From the NCBI GenBank assembly GCA_008360955.1, contig LUCM01008347.1, forward strand, positions 9,533 through 73,532: DNA of 64,000 nt. Direction: 5' to 3'. This document shows, piece by piece, positions 1-12,300 of the stretch. Position 1 is the first letter of the stretch. Every line of letters begins with the position of its first letter. The notes under the pieces are model-generated. The model was not told the origin of the DNA. It worked only from the letters and a program-made list of their open reading frames with translations, and did no database searches. Origin of the DNA: Fasciolopsis buskii (taxonomy: Eukaryota > Platyhelminthes > Trematoda > Plagiorchiida > Fasciolidae). A program made the position numbers and the translations under genes.

Positions 1-1006
1 ACAAACCCCCCACTGCGTCGACTACCTGCAAAATGGTCCGATTCACGTACCATCGGTTACAGTACGACCTCTACAGTTCTGGACAGAACTGCAGCGCGGT
101 CAGCCTAACTGTGATATGTCAATGTGACTTCAGGCTACCCGTCGAGTTAGAAGCCCACTGCGCAGATGCGAGCGCGAACGTCTGTCGAAAATTGAGCGAG
201 AGGCTGCACAAGAATTCGTTAGAAGTCGTTTCCCCGTTTGCCGTTGGTCGCGGCAGGCAAGGCGCAATCCGCCCGCCTGAACACACGGAACTCCCGATGA
301 CACTCGAGTTGTTCCACTGTGCATATAAAGTCTCTGCTACCACGTACAATGTGCAGACGCGTTGCTCTTCCGAACACTAGTGACGAGGTTATCGTAAAAT
401 TTCGTCTTTCTCGATGTCAGTACTGCAGTCTGTGGGAGCGTATGGCGAGATAACAAATAAACCACGCTTAACACTACTATCCTTTCGGACGCCAACTGAT
501 CCCTGCAGTCTCATGGCACGCAAGCGACTGTTGACTGGGATCCAGTCTGGAAGAGCTGTTTCAGCCGTCTCACCCAAGACCATTCCTACTCCACGTTGAC
601 CCACAGCTTGAACTGTTTCGTCTCCTGAAGTGTGCAGGAAATATTTTGACGCGACATTAAGCGCAGGTCGTCGAATTAATCCACTCGAATCCCGAATTCG
701 TGTTTCACTCACGCAGCGGACATCAGTCGAAAGTGAGTCCACTATCAGAGCCAAACACGCCTGTTGACCAGTCTGCATTAAAGTGCGCACATTGAAGTAA
801 CCGAGATTCAGAGGCTGACGAGGCTTGAAAAAATGTGAGCTAACAGACTGAAAACTACCTGCAACATTATTTGATAACGAACCATCCTCGTGAGAGTCGA
901 TGGGGCTGTATCTTAGCCGTTCTTCACGAATGCTGATGTTCCTAAGTTTTGTATTTTCACCTACCCTGTCTCTCTTATTTATTAACGATCTTTTATCCAA
1001 ATACAT
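1..1006 (-). mobile_element. RTE-like LINE, 5' part with endonuclease domain
   Basis: Reading the minus strand from about 1006, one frame gives GYFNVRTLMQTGQQACLALI, then DVRCVSETRIRD, SGDETVQAVGQRGVGMVL and VISPYAPTDCSTDIEKDE, the apurinic-like endonuclease of non-LTR retroelements. After a frame change near 385 the match continues (QAGGLRLACRDQRQTGKRLL) to the window edge, so the element runs off the left end. The open frame of about 205 codons is one of the longest LINE frames here. Confidence 0.8.
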
Positions 1007-1123
1007 TTACCCCAATAAACTGAAAATGTTACCCTCCACTGTTCTCTTCCTTAATACACTATCCACCGCAAAAACTCCCGGATCAGCTGTTCCTGAAAGA
1101 CACGCACTTAGGAAATCTTTCAA

Positions 1124-1444
1124 GTCCAGAAAGACTATGATCGTGGGTCGGCGGTATGTGCGATGCGTTTCGAGTATTTAGCGAAGAGTGAATATCTGAT
1201 CGATGCAACCTTGACCTGGACGAAATCTGGCCTGCTGTTCGCAGATATTTCTCTCACGAAACGGGGTCAAACGGCGCAGCATTATCGAAGCTAACACCTT
1301 AGTAACCACCGGAATTAAACTAACGTCACGATGATTGCTACAGTCACTCCGTGTGCTCTTCTTGAAAATTAGTACAATCAGTGACTCACCCCAGGATAAC
1401 GGAATACGTTCCTCGTTCCGAATATGAAATTGTTTTTGCTTCAT
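1124..1444 (-). mobile_element. RTE-like LINE, reverse transcriptase fragment
   Basis: The minus strand encodes ERIPLSWGESLIVLIFKKST, LIPVVTKVLASIMLRRLTPF, QQARFRPGQGCIDQIFTLR and, after a stop, HRTYRRPTIIVFLDLK. These are the first reverse transcriptase blocks. It lies upstream of the endonuclease piece on the same strand, the wrong order for one element, so it is a separate truncated copy. Confidence 0.75.
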
Positions 1445-1949
1445 ACCACGAGAAGTTTTGAATCTCGATAACAGTGGCCACTATATAGATAGCTGCTCGA
1501 ATAATCACGTCTTGAAATGGAAATTATTTTGGATAGATCCAGGCCGTGGTATGATTTTGTAGCCTTGACCTAAGTGTGTTTTCACTCAACTTACGTCAAC
1601 CTAAAGGAAAGCCACTTTACTCAGAATAACATGTTTGGTAAATTCTGGTGAAGTGAAACACGAAGCTTCTTTCGGATGGATTATCCCATCTTTAAGTCAA
1701 AGGATTATCTCCGTCGCCACAACAACGTAAGTTATTTTAATTCACAGAGTGAAATAAAGTATGGGAAGTAAACCCCATGGTCAGAAGATATACTGTGGTG
1801 GCAGGAATTGAGGGAAACATTCATATAAGAGCCGGTTTATTGATCATGCTTTTGAATAGTGAAGGACTGCAAGTGGGTGGGAATAGAGAAATTAGTAAGG
1901 TGTTCCACGGTTTCGAAGTCCCGGGAAAAAGAAGTACAACACTAGGCAA

Positions 1950-3640
1950 CAGAAACCTGATAAGAGTGATTAGCTGTCTGTGTGCGAAATGAGCAAAAAA
2001 GGACTCCAGGAGAGGGAATTGCTAAGGCAAATTGTGAAGAACAAAAGCCGAAATATTATCAATAGAAAAAGCATAGCGAAACAACGGCCCGACGATAAGC
2101 TAAAGAACCGCAAAGTTGATGTTAACGAAGAATCGGTGATCAGTCGAATGACCCAATCGAGAAGAGGAAGCGAGGTAGATGAAGCCCCACACCACACGTG
2201 ACTGCAGTATTCAAATCCGGGATGAATTTGAGCTCTGCACAATAGAAGATAAACTGGTGTGAAGGAACACTTGGAACGGAATAGAAAACCAACTTTGGGC
2301 GCATCGCGAGAAGCAAGTTCAACTATGGAGACCAGTACAATGAAGAACTAATGGATAAGCTGAAAAAAGAAGCAGAGCCTGTGGAACTCACAATTGACGA
2401 ATTAAAAACAATGTTTGACGAGAAAGAATGATATTTCGAGGAAATTAAAAACCTTTTTGAAAAATTGCATTTGACATAGTTGCCTGGTCCCCAGGATGTG
2501 TTGTGTTGGACTGCTCAGTTTTTTTAGGTATACTGGCAGCATAACCGTCACGATTGGTATTGTTGTTTCGATTGCGGTTCAGTTGTACGTAAGAGACCAA
2601 TGAATAGTATCGTCATCGCCGAAAGAATGGATTGGTCAAAGATAGAGAACAGGCGGTCGTTAGTGAATAAGGGAAACAAGATGGGCGCAAATACTGAAAT
2701 TTTGGTCTACGTCAGCGTTTATCGGAAATGACTGGGACAGAACTCAACCGACTGAATCGGAGATGGTTCGCTTATTGAGAAATCTCGATGTTCATGGTAC
2801 GAGAGACGGATTAGTCCGAGGAGAAGACCTTGCCAGAGTCGGTCGAGAGCCTTAGAAAAATCAAGCGAGTGCAGGTATGTTTGTCCCTGGTTGTCGGGTG
2901 ATGCCGACCAGGAATATGAGGCGAGGGCCAGCAGATCGTCCGTTGAACGGCGAGATCGGGAAACTATATTAGAGGTCCCTCAGTAGTCGTTCGCTCTCGA
3001 AAACTGAAGACCGTTGGTTGAGGTTGACAGCCTCACATAATTTCGAAATGAGAGATATGAGAAAAATCAGACGATAGTTGTTAGAATCCTTAGTATCCCA
3101 ACGATTAGGAATGGGGGACATCACTGCATGTTTCTAAGACGTAATGATGGGGCCAACTCAGGGATTCACAGGTGGGTGGAATGCCGTCGTAACGTGGTGG
3201 TTTGGAAACGTTCAGAGAACTTAATGCTTGGCGGATCTTCCCGGTATTGACGGCGGGTATATGGAGTGGAATAGTGGGAGAGAAAGAAGCTGTAGATGTA
3301 GGATAATTGGATAAATTGGAATTGAAGGAAAGTCCGGAAGCAAAAACAGCTTTCTCGTGTGGTTCACAAACAAGATCATCACAGGAACTATACACAGGAA
3401 AGAAATTGGAAGGACCGAGATTGCGCTAGACTGTTTTACCAAGGGACCAAAATTCTTAGCCACCACTGGGGAGTGAGAGTAGACGCTCTGCTTTGCCATA
3501 CACGAACTGGTGTTGGGAGACGCGAGTGGGCGATCGATGCCAGCGGCGAAATACTGAGCGCTTCAAGCGTACAGCACGGTTGCATGCGTGATTAAACCAC
3601 TCGGAGGATTCGGTTTACCTGGTTTGGGAATGTGTGAAAT
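1950..3640 (-). mobile_element. I/Jockey-like LINE, degraded reverse transcriptase
   Basis: Across several frames the minus strand shows, in order, AFRRWHRSPTRVSQHQFV, LWSLGKTV, SSCDDLVCEPHEKAVFAS, IRQALSSLNVSKPPRYDGIP (reverse transcriptase entry block), PIHSFGDDDTIHWSLTYN (degraded YADD region), and RAQIHPGFEYCSHVWCGAS with SLPLLDW (the conserved block after the catalytic core). The block order is canonical, with many stops and frameshifts. This is a different clade from the RTE-like copies nearby. Confidence 0.75.
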
Positions 3641-3999
3641 TAGAGGATTCATACCTCGATGACCAATGTCGGTAAAGTTGGGAGCAAATGTAGCAGCGTT
3701 TAAAGTAAAGCAAGCACCCCGAGGGTAGGAAACTAAGGCGTCGCGGAAGCCATCTTAGTCGGCTGAATTGTAACACTGAAATGTGTGTCTTGAGGAGGGT
3801 GGTGGATTGTGGCGAGTGAAATTGACGGATGCTGCCATAAGACAATGGTCGGATGAGCCGAGAGGAAAAAAAGAGATATTTGAGTACAGTAAGTGGGAGA
3901 AAGTTTGGATAAGATCAAGAGTATGCGCACGGTCGCCAGTTCGATCGGATGTACGTGTGAGGTGAATTGTTGACCACAGGGAATTGTTCTGCTTCGCGC

Positions 4000-5640
4000 C
4001 TAATGACCAGTGTCAAAGGAGTGTGCCAGCTTTTCGCGGTTGTGAACATTGGAATCTAAAATAATGATATGGCCCCTAGAATCTGCAACAAGCAAACTTT
4101 TAGTGCTGACGATAAACAAAGCGAAAGTAATGATTGAAATTTGCGATCAAGCGAGTCAAAATTTGGTATCCATCCTGCAGGCAGCAGATGAATGATGAAT
4201 AGTCAAAGCACAAACGCCAGCTATGGGAAGAGTGAAAGGTATAATTGGGACATTGAAAGTGTAGTTTCTGATGAAGGGGAGATTCGAGTTTTGGCCAAAA
4301 ATATAGTAAGATGAAAAGATTGAGGAAACTGGTGAACAGAATCAATTTTGCAGTTCAGTCTGCGGATGCTGGTGAAAGTGATGATAACCTGTTCAATTTT
4401 TGCTTGTGTAATGAGAGCGCGAGGACGAATGATTATTTTGCGAGAGGATCAACAATCATGATCTTGAGACTTCAGTGGTTCAGGCGTGGTAGTGAGCCAT
4501 GCGACGGCAGTGCTATCTACTACCCCTGTTCCTTGTGCACTCCCTTTCGATCCTTTTCTGAGACTGCCATCGTTTTCCTCTATTGCACATGATGATTACA
4601 TTCCCTATTTCATTGGCTCATTAGTTCATACTCCCTATCTGCTGACACTTGGAGCGTTTACATGCTATTCGAGCATTGTCTTTATCAATCTAAATCAGGA
4701 CTAGCGAAACGAATTTCTCTCATAAAGTTATAACATAAACATAGGTAACTCTCTGATCACTTCCGGATATTAGTGGTTTCTTCCATGAAAGATATGTTCT
4801 TGGAATAGTTTGTTCGTTCGATATGATGTAAATGATGGTCTAGTTTTGCTTTAATCGCTGGAAAAGCTTACAAAGATTAAAATCGATCGTATTTTTGAAG
4901 TCATTATCTACCACATTGTGGTACAATGATAATTCGCTGTTTCTCGCTTGCTGTCTTACTGTCTGGATATCGCTGGACGCTTAAACGATTTTGTCGAATG
5001 GCGAGCTTTGTAAATCAGGAACCCTTCTTAAGCGAAAATTTTTCCATTTATGATCAGCCATGACTCTTAGATCCCAGTTACCCCAAAAGATCCTAGCTAG
5101 TAAATAATTAACTTTAATTTATAATTGCAGGCCTGGTTATGGGTAGAATTTTCGATAAAATAAGTGTTTCTTTTGCACACTTGAGCTTGTTGCCACCCGT
5201 GCATTCAAGCTAGGATAAGCCTTAAGATCCCTCAAAAAACGTCTGAGGTTTTCTTATGCCAGTAGAATTCAATTTTTCATACTCAGCGGAGTTTGCCTTG
5301 ACAACCAAGGTCAGTCATTTAACTGGCTTCATTACATTCGACGAGAGGATGTAATGATGTTAACCTGTACACAAATTTGTGACAGTTGCCGACGCTTTTT
5401 TTTGTAACTTGTAGGTAGTAGAGCCATAATAATGTTAGCAGAGACAAATTTTACATCCATCACAATTGACGACAATGGTAAGGATTTTCGATACAGTTCG
5501 CGTTAAAAACTCACATGGTGCCCTAACTTTGCAGGTGGTCTGAATCAGTTCGGTCATAGCGCTACGTCGGCGCTTTTCTGTCCAAAACTGTGAATCATAT
5601 TAGACCACATTTCTTAAATCCGAATTTGGCTGCGGCTTAT
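4000..5640. other. No supportable gene
   Basis: Only short frames with no recognisable domains are present, in ordinary AT-rich sequence. No repeat shared with other parts of the window was noticed. It may hold diverged LINE 5' sequence. Confidence 0.4.
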
Positions 5641-6776
5641 TGGTCATTGATACAAACCTGGTTAGAACAGTAAGTTCGTCCACTCCGGATGTTCGCAGCC
5701 GTCGCAAGTAGAAGCTATCAGGCGAGCTAAGATCTTCGGCGAACAGCAATGTGGATCAGCATTGGGATCGAATCGACTGGGGAGTGTACTTGACAACAGG
5801 CTTCTGTCAGGATCCTAAATCCGTTGTTGATCAACGAAACTGTTGTCTCATGAGCTGTTGAGTCTAACTGGGCAAAAATATCAGCTCTCGATAGGCATCT
5901 GTAATGTCAAGTGGGTGAAAGGTCGTGAAAACTGTTGGGCCAAAGTAGCGGAAGAAATTGAGATCACAATCAGTGACTGGCTAATTTTGCACACGCCACC
6001 AGTGGTCAATGCGACGACACTCGACAGAAATGGAGAATCTTTCGATGGCATGGAGCACAAGTTCAACCGTTGGGCTAAGTACTTCAAACAACAGTTTGGC
6101 TGACCACATACTGATATGCTTACTCCAATGTTGACAGCTGCGAATCTTTGAGTGTCTATTCACCACCCAACAGAAGTGGAAGTAGAGTAGAGTTGAGTAT
6201 TCGAATGCTGGAGAGGGGAAAAGAGCCTGACCCCGACGAACCCGCCCTCCAGTTCTTCTCAAAATGGATGGAGAGGTCTTGATGAACGCACTCACCTCCT
6301 TGAGCCGCAGGGAGCGTATTCCGTTATCACGGATTGAGCCTCTGGTTGTCGTCACTTCAAATAAGAGAATGCGCAGTGACTGTAGTAATCTTTTGGACAT
6401 CAGTTTACTTCCGATAGTTACCAAAATTTTAGCTTCGGTAATGCTGCGATGTCAGACACCGACACCGAAAATCGTCCTTTTTGTCAAATTGAAAAGGGCC
6501 TTCGACTCAGTCGACCAAAAGGTGCTATTGAATGCCCTTCGCCGGAAAGGCATGCTGCAGAATTTTATGAATCTGCTGCGAGCATTCTACTTTCATTCGT
6601 GGTTGCCTGAGAGTATATGGTTAACTGTCAAATTCGTTCTAAACTATTATCGGTGTTCCATCTCTCCATTTTTGTATAACTTCGTCATTGACGAGGTCAT
6701 GGAGATGCTTTATGAGGTCTTCAGAATGTAGGCATCAAATTACCAAATAAGAGTTGTGTGACCTAGATTATGCAGG

Positions 6777-6790
6777 CGACTTTGTTGCTC
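6777..6790 (+). repeat. Target-site duplication, left copy
   Basis: CGACTTTGTTGCTC directly precedes the Penelope-like insert and belongs to the LINE reverse transcriptase catalytic region. Confidence 0.85.
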
Positions 6791-7662
6791 ATATCAGGAC
6801 CATATGACGTAAGGAGTGTATCACTATCCACTATGCTTCATAAAAAGCAACTGAAGCTTGCATGTCAAGAACCAAAACGAAGAAAGAGTAGAAAAAGAAA
6901 ACGGCTTCGGTCGGAATTCCGTACAGATCGGGTATTTCGTAAGCAATAAGAAAGGTTCCCAGTGACCTTGATATTCACACTTTCTTCCGGATGGATAATA
7001 CGTTAAAGCGCCACTTATCAAAGACTAAAGATCAAGTCGGTGTGCAAGACCAAGACAACTGCATCTACAAAATCAGTTGCAAGGAATGCCCAACAGATTA
7101 CACTGGACAAACCAGCAGACAACGGATGACACGGATAACAACACAGAAGGAAAGAAAAGTGCAGACCTTCGGATTAGGCGGCCTTATCAAAACTTGAGCG
7201 CGATTCAGCCATCACTCTGCATGCCATAGCAGAGGGACATAACGTAGATTATGAAAACACAAAAGTACTCCAACGTGAATTCAGAACCTTCACTGAACGT
7301 AAATTTGCCGTGGCTCTGGCGCTAAGCCCCACCCCGCATGCATCAATCGGAATCACGGAGCGGAGATTTCGGAGATATAGACAGCCCTAACATCCTTGAG
7401 AAACAAACATTCCAAGGGTCGCCACGCTATTTGACCCCACCACCAAGGCGACGCATGACGTGAAGGACAAGTATTCTCTCACCCGGCCCAAAGTTCAAAG
7501 TACGCACATTCATAAACACAGACATCGAAACATCAGTTGTCATTTGAATGTTTCCTCAGTCATTTGATTGTAAAACTTGCCTTGAGAAAGACTATCCACG
7601 GTAGTCGAAACGTTGGCACATTACATTTACCAACAACGCTGTGTTAATAACATTGTCATTCA
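6791..7662 (+). mobile_element. 5'-truncated Penelope-like element with GIY-YIG remnant
   Basis: The insert reads NTLKRHLSKTKDQVGVQDQD then NCIYKISCKECPTDYTGQTS, a degraded GIY-YIG nuclease entry (YTGQT in place of YIGQT), and after a frameshift LHAIAEGHNVDYENTKVLQR followed by EFRTFTERKFAVAL, all typical of the C-terminus of Penelope-like proteins. The 14-bp string CGACTTTGTTGCTC occurs at both borders (6777-6790 and 7663-7676), a perfect target duplication. The 3' end contains a hairpin and GAAA reminiscent of a hammerhead motif. Confidence 0.85.
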
Positions 7663-7676
7663 CGACTTTGTTGCTC
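7663..7676 (+). repeat. Target-site duplication, right copy
   Basis: An exact repeat of CGACTTTGTTGCTC directly after the insert; LINE reading resumes here. Confidence 0.85.
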
Positions 7677-8899
7677 GTTCAAATTTTGCGGAATATGCGC
7701 AACACATACTAGCGTGAGGTGCGGCTCCATGCGCCGTGTGCTTTTCTTGTTCAGAGATTCGATGACAATATTACCGAGCTTTGTATCGATGGGGGATTAG
7801 CTCGGGTGTTTCAGTAACCTCGGAAACTGCATAACGAAAAATGATAATACGGTATTAGAATTGAGTACGCGTTTATCCAAGGCTCGGGCGGCACACTCTG
7901 GACGGAAATTAAGATCTCGAAATCTTTCCTTTGCTGTATAATTCTTCACCTTATTACTCTGCAGTCGATTTTTCGCTGTTGCTCGCTCTCTTTTCCTCCT
8001 TCAACTATATGATGCTGTGAGGTAGCAACTATGTTCAGAGTAATTTGATGCAAGGCCGTCGACTGTGAAGACTTAACTGACTTCGGTCTTGTGGCTCTGA
8101 TCTGGTGTTCCGTGTGCCCACTGCTGCAGCCCCTCCAATTTTCCCATATAGTTGCGTGACATACATTTTGCGTACTGAGGATGTTCGTCTTTTAGAGGTT
8201 TCTGATCAATCGATACTTGTGCGGTATCTCCAGGATTGGAGGAAATAACCACACCAGCACTGTGCAGGTTAGGAATTTACTATCGGGCACGGGGCCAGAG
8301 AATACTCTATCAAATCATGTCGAGCTTAGTACACTTTGTTGGTTGGGTCACGTTGCATGTAACAGACACTCATCTATCATACCCTGCCTTATTTTCCGTT
8401 CCTCCATGAAGTGGAAGAAACCGCGTGGAGGTCAACAGGTGGCCTGGCAACGTGGAATGTGAAAACGTATAGCGAACCTAAGTAAGGTAAGTGACTCGCA
8501 TCTCAGTGGTGAAAGTCCAAAAGACTGATCAACTCGTAGCCTGGAGACACTGGGTGTTAGCGAGACGTGAACAGTGGCGATTGTCTTGTCCGTTTGTGTC
8601 GAAGCAGAATGATCCAAATTTGTATTTTTGCATTCAAAATATATTCCATCCGTTGTCGACTGTTTAGTTATTTCCTTTTCCCTTTGTATAGATTCTCTCC
8701 CTGTTGTCCTTGCATATTCCTTCTTCCTATCGGAACATGTAACTCGGTGAAAACGTCAGCGGCCCCTTGGGGCTTCTCCTGTTGTTTAACGTTGACTGAT
8801 GATTAAAGTGGTCACGTGCAATGGAATCTTTTATTTTGAAAATAGCCACGGTTTTATAAATTATTATCGGCTGAATGTTTTGAACTATTTTCCTACGAA

Positions 8900-9338
8900 A
8901 TGGACCTTCAGGGACCCGACAACGTTGCTCCAAATCCTGAAGGGGCTGGAAACGATATCACTAAATCATCTGAACCATTAGAAGTCACCGAAGGTGGCGA
9001 TGGGACAGAGTGCCCACCTGACTTAGATCAGAGGAAGCAGGAAGCAAAGGATAAAACATCAAACTTAATGACGTCACATTTCATCTCAACGGCGTCAAAC
9101 ACATGGGAAACTGAAGACGCTTCTGCAGCTGATCGAGAGGAGGGGGAACTATCTTCTGGAGAGGATGATGATGATGACGACGATGACGGTGAATCAGCCG
9201 GTTCAATGGGTCGGTCAAAGAAACGTGCTCGGCTGGAGCAGTCGTCATCGAGAGTGAATTCATCCATGGAAGTCCGTGGTCTTTCAGATGCTAATCCTCT
9301 TCCTCGTGATAATCACACGAACCCTATCAACGTAGAAG
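8900..9338 (+). CDS. DGCR8: DGCR8 exon 1 (start, acidic N-terminus)
   Basis: The exon opens at an ATG in good context and runs open for 146 codons plus one base. It ends at GTAGAAG|GTTAGA, phase 1. It encodes a Glu/Ser/Asp-rich leader, a run of aspartates at residues 89-96 and the basic cluster RSKKRAR. The single leftover G joins the next exon to continue the open frame. A TATA-like string lies at about 8854-8862 and may be chance in this AT-rich stretch. Confidence 0.85.
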
Positions 9339-12300
9339 GTTAGATCCACAGGCATCATTTTTCCCTTTTGTTCCTCTGCTTTCCAGTTATATCTGTCTGT
9401 TTACCTGGAAGCCTTGGTGGGTTCTTACCGCTGTTTCCATTTTGCTAGTCGCTGGGTTCCCACTAAATGTCCTTGTTACTGATGATAGTACTTCGAATTT
9501 GTTTTCTCAATTATTCATCCTAATATCTACCTCGTCAGACGTTTTTAGGTAGTGGTGCAACATTTTGTCTGGTCTTCTAATAGAAGTTAACCAAAACATC
9601 GAAAGGGCCCATTCCTATCTCAAGAATTCCTCAAGGTATTCATAAAATTAGGCTTGTCTTCTCTGACGAGAAAGTATATAGAAAATGACTATCTAGCATA
9701 ACAACTTCTTTAAATTTGTTGTTCATGTTTCAAATTAATAATTTACAGTTTATAAGCGATGGGTAAGCTATTTGCAAAATTATATCGTTAGAAGAGGAAG
9801 AGAGGGGCATCCTGGTATAATTCTAATCTGGTTCTTATTCCCCTTAGTTAACCGGTCTACCCTTGAGTAAAAGACCTGCTTACGTAAATCAATTGCGTTT
9901 CTTTTCGATAAGATGGATCTTGTTCATAGTGATCTCCGGCCTTGATTGGTTTTCCTCAATGCTGCCTCTTCGAGCTAAAACAACGGACTGACTAAATAAG
10001 TCAAAAAACAACTACAAATGTGAGGAGCCTATTGCGGCACTCAGCCATATCGCCTGGTTTCTCCAAATGTCGATCGTAAGTTTCTGGCGAAACCCCAACC
10101 TGAGTGTCAAACTGCATCTGCCTTGTACAGTTCACTTATGACCTTCTTTACTTTATGTTCTGTTATAGGCCAACTATCTTGACCCATTTTTCGACTAACG
10201 TTTGCGTTGGATAAATGATTCACTGACGTAATCGGATTGTGATTAAGCGTTTCGTTTATAGCAATCACATTAAAGTTCTATAATTCACTTGACGTCATAT
10301 ATATTTCTGGAACCTCAACGGACCAGGAGTTTGCGGAATGTCTGCATGTAGCAGGGGATACAAAAATGTAGGGAAAACAGAAAAGGCTCCAGCTTTCGGC
10401 ATTAGTCGCAACTTTCACCGGCTGATTAGGAAGCAAGCGAGATGACCAAAGAATTTGACGGCACACTGATTCATTCGGCTGGAGCGTGGGCCGAACACTT
10501 CAGGGAGCAGTTCAGTCGACCCACGGCCACAGTGGGCCCTGTGCTTCTGCCTACAAGTGAGCCAAGCCAAGTGGATGTCAGCCCTCTATTCGAAATGGAG
10601 GTCATCAAGGAAATAGGTTTTCTGAAAAGGCATAAGACAACTGAATCAGATGGACTGTTACCGTCCTTCTTCAGGGAGGGTGGCGAAATGGCAACATTGG
10701 AGCTGACAAAACTCCTGCGATCAATCTGGTCGAGGGAAGACATTCCTAAGAAATTGTGTGGATCGATGGTTGGACCAATTTACAAGAAAAGCGATAGATC
10801 CTCATGTGAAAACCACAAAGGAATTAGTTTAGTAATCATCGCATCCAAACTGCTCGCGGGCTTTATCGTCCGCTGATCATGTGGCATTCTCCAAACGTGG
10901 ATGCGTGAGAACCAAGACGCGTTCGATCCCGATCGAGGTTGTATTGACCGAATTTTCATTCTGTGATAGATTTTACGACATATACACACGCACCACAAAC
11001 CCGAGATATTAGTCTTTCTTGATTTAAAAGCGGCGTTCGACTCAGTCGATTGTGCAGTTCTTTGGCACTGCCTCTCACTTAAGGATGTGTCAGAGTAATT
11101 CATTTCACTCATCCAAACTCTGTATGCGACTATCCGAAGCTGAGTTCTCGCTTACGGCAACCTCTCATCCGAATTCACCATAAGAAGTGGTGATCGTCAA
11201 GATTTTCTCTTTTCATTTTCTTCTTTTCAAATTTGCAATTGGCATGGTTATGGAGAGAACCCTATTCTCATGTGAGAATAGTTTCATCGACTTGAAAAAT
11301 GCGAACAGCCCTGTGCTACTTATTGAAGACCCAAATAAGTTGCACGCTTTGCTCGATCATCTGAATGGTAGTGTAGGTATGTTTGGGATGCGTTTTGCAC
11401 TTTCGAAGTGCAAAATCTCGTTGGACGAATAGATTGGCTCAAATTCGAACCTTGTTCTTCCAGGGGAAACAGTGAGTGAGGTGTATAGATTTAGTTACTT
11501 GGGTAGTTGTACCTCATCTGGTGGTGGTATGTCGGAACAAGTTTCTTCGCGCATACAGAAGACTCGAGTGATATTCGCCGACCTGAGGCATCTGTGGCGT
11601 CGGCGTGACATCCCGCTATCGATCAAAGGTCGGGTATACACACCATCAGAGAGGTCGGTATTCCTCAAGGGCTCCGAAACAGGGTCGTGGAGAGCAGAAG
11701 ATATACAAAGACTTTCGGTGTTCGAACACCGTTGTCTTCATAGTGTTGATAGAATGTGTTGGGAAAATTTCCTGATTATCGTCGTATCGATGGCTGCGTT
11801 CAGCTGTCAGTGCAATGAAGGGTCATATGGGATGGTCAACGAATGCATTTGCGTTGCTTTCTCCATGTGAAAATAAAACGAAGCTGAATTTCTTCTCTAT
11901 ATTGCAAAATGTGTCCGGATGGCAGGAGAAAGTAAGAGGTGGAAGATTCTCGAAATGTTTTCTTAACTTGCGTTTCATCAGCTGTTCTATGAAACAGCAC
12001 GGGGAAAGATTCAGAAGAGAGACATCTTTTGTAAATCATCCTTCGTTATTTTACCGTTTCAATTGACGTAACACCACACATTGTGCACCGCGTTTGTCAG
12101 GTGCAGTTGATAGGATCTTCTGTGCTGAGAACCTCGAGCTTTGTTTCACTTCCAGGCCAGTCTTGTACCTACGAACTACAGATAAAACGCCAGATTCTGC
12201 AATTTGTTCTCCTGTTCCTGTGGATCTGCGCACTTGGGCGGCACACCTGGGCCCTTGTCCGATCGGGTCCGTCGAGTCTAGCTTGGTTGAGCACCGATTC

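Larger units (their letters stand above)
5840..8800 (+). mobile_element. RTE-like LINE, interrupted by a Penelope-like insert
   Basis: The first half has a linker (RNGESFDGMEHKFNRWAKYF), reverse transcriptase blocks (RSDCSNLLDISLLPIVTKIL; LKRAFDSVDQKVLLNALRRK; SPFLYNFVIDEVMEML) and YAGDFVAHI at the catalytic site. The second half resumes at 7663 with LGNCITKNDNTVLELSTRLS, YILRTEDVRLLEVSDQS, LCWLGHVACNRHSSIIPC and KWKKPRGGQQVAWQRGM, then a 3' untranslated part. The interruption has a 14-bp duplication. The element ends roughly 100 bp before the DGCR8 start codon. Confidence 0.85.

Noticed and set aside
33..380. Plus-strand 115-codon frame at the left edge
   Set aside because: It is the complement of the minus-strand LINE endonuclease region, which matches family motifs.
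812..840. CTGACGAGG followed by GAAAA as another hammerhead
   Set aside because: It is LINE coding sequence read on the other strand and lacks stems I and III.
6981..7197. Stand-alone small protein beginning MDNTLKRHLSKTKD
   Set aside because: It is part of the nested Penelope-like element with a GIY-YIG remnant, bounded by target duplications.
8217..8462. SSIIPC-like string read as the DGCR8 haem motif
   Set aside because: It lies upstream of the DGCR8 start and sits in the LINE C-terminal block (LGHVACN then KWKKPRGGQ), so the resemblance is chance.
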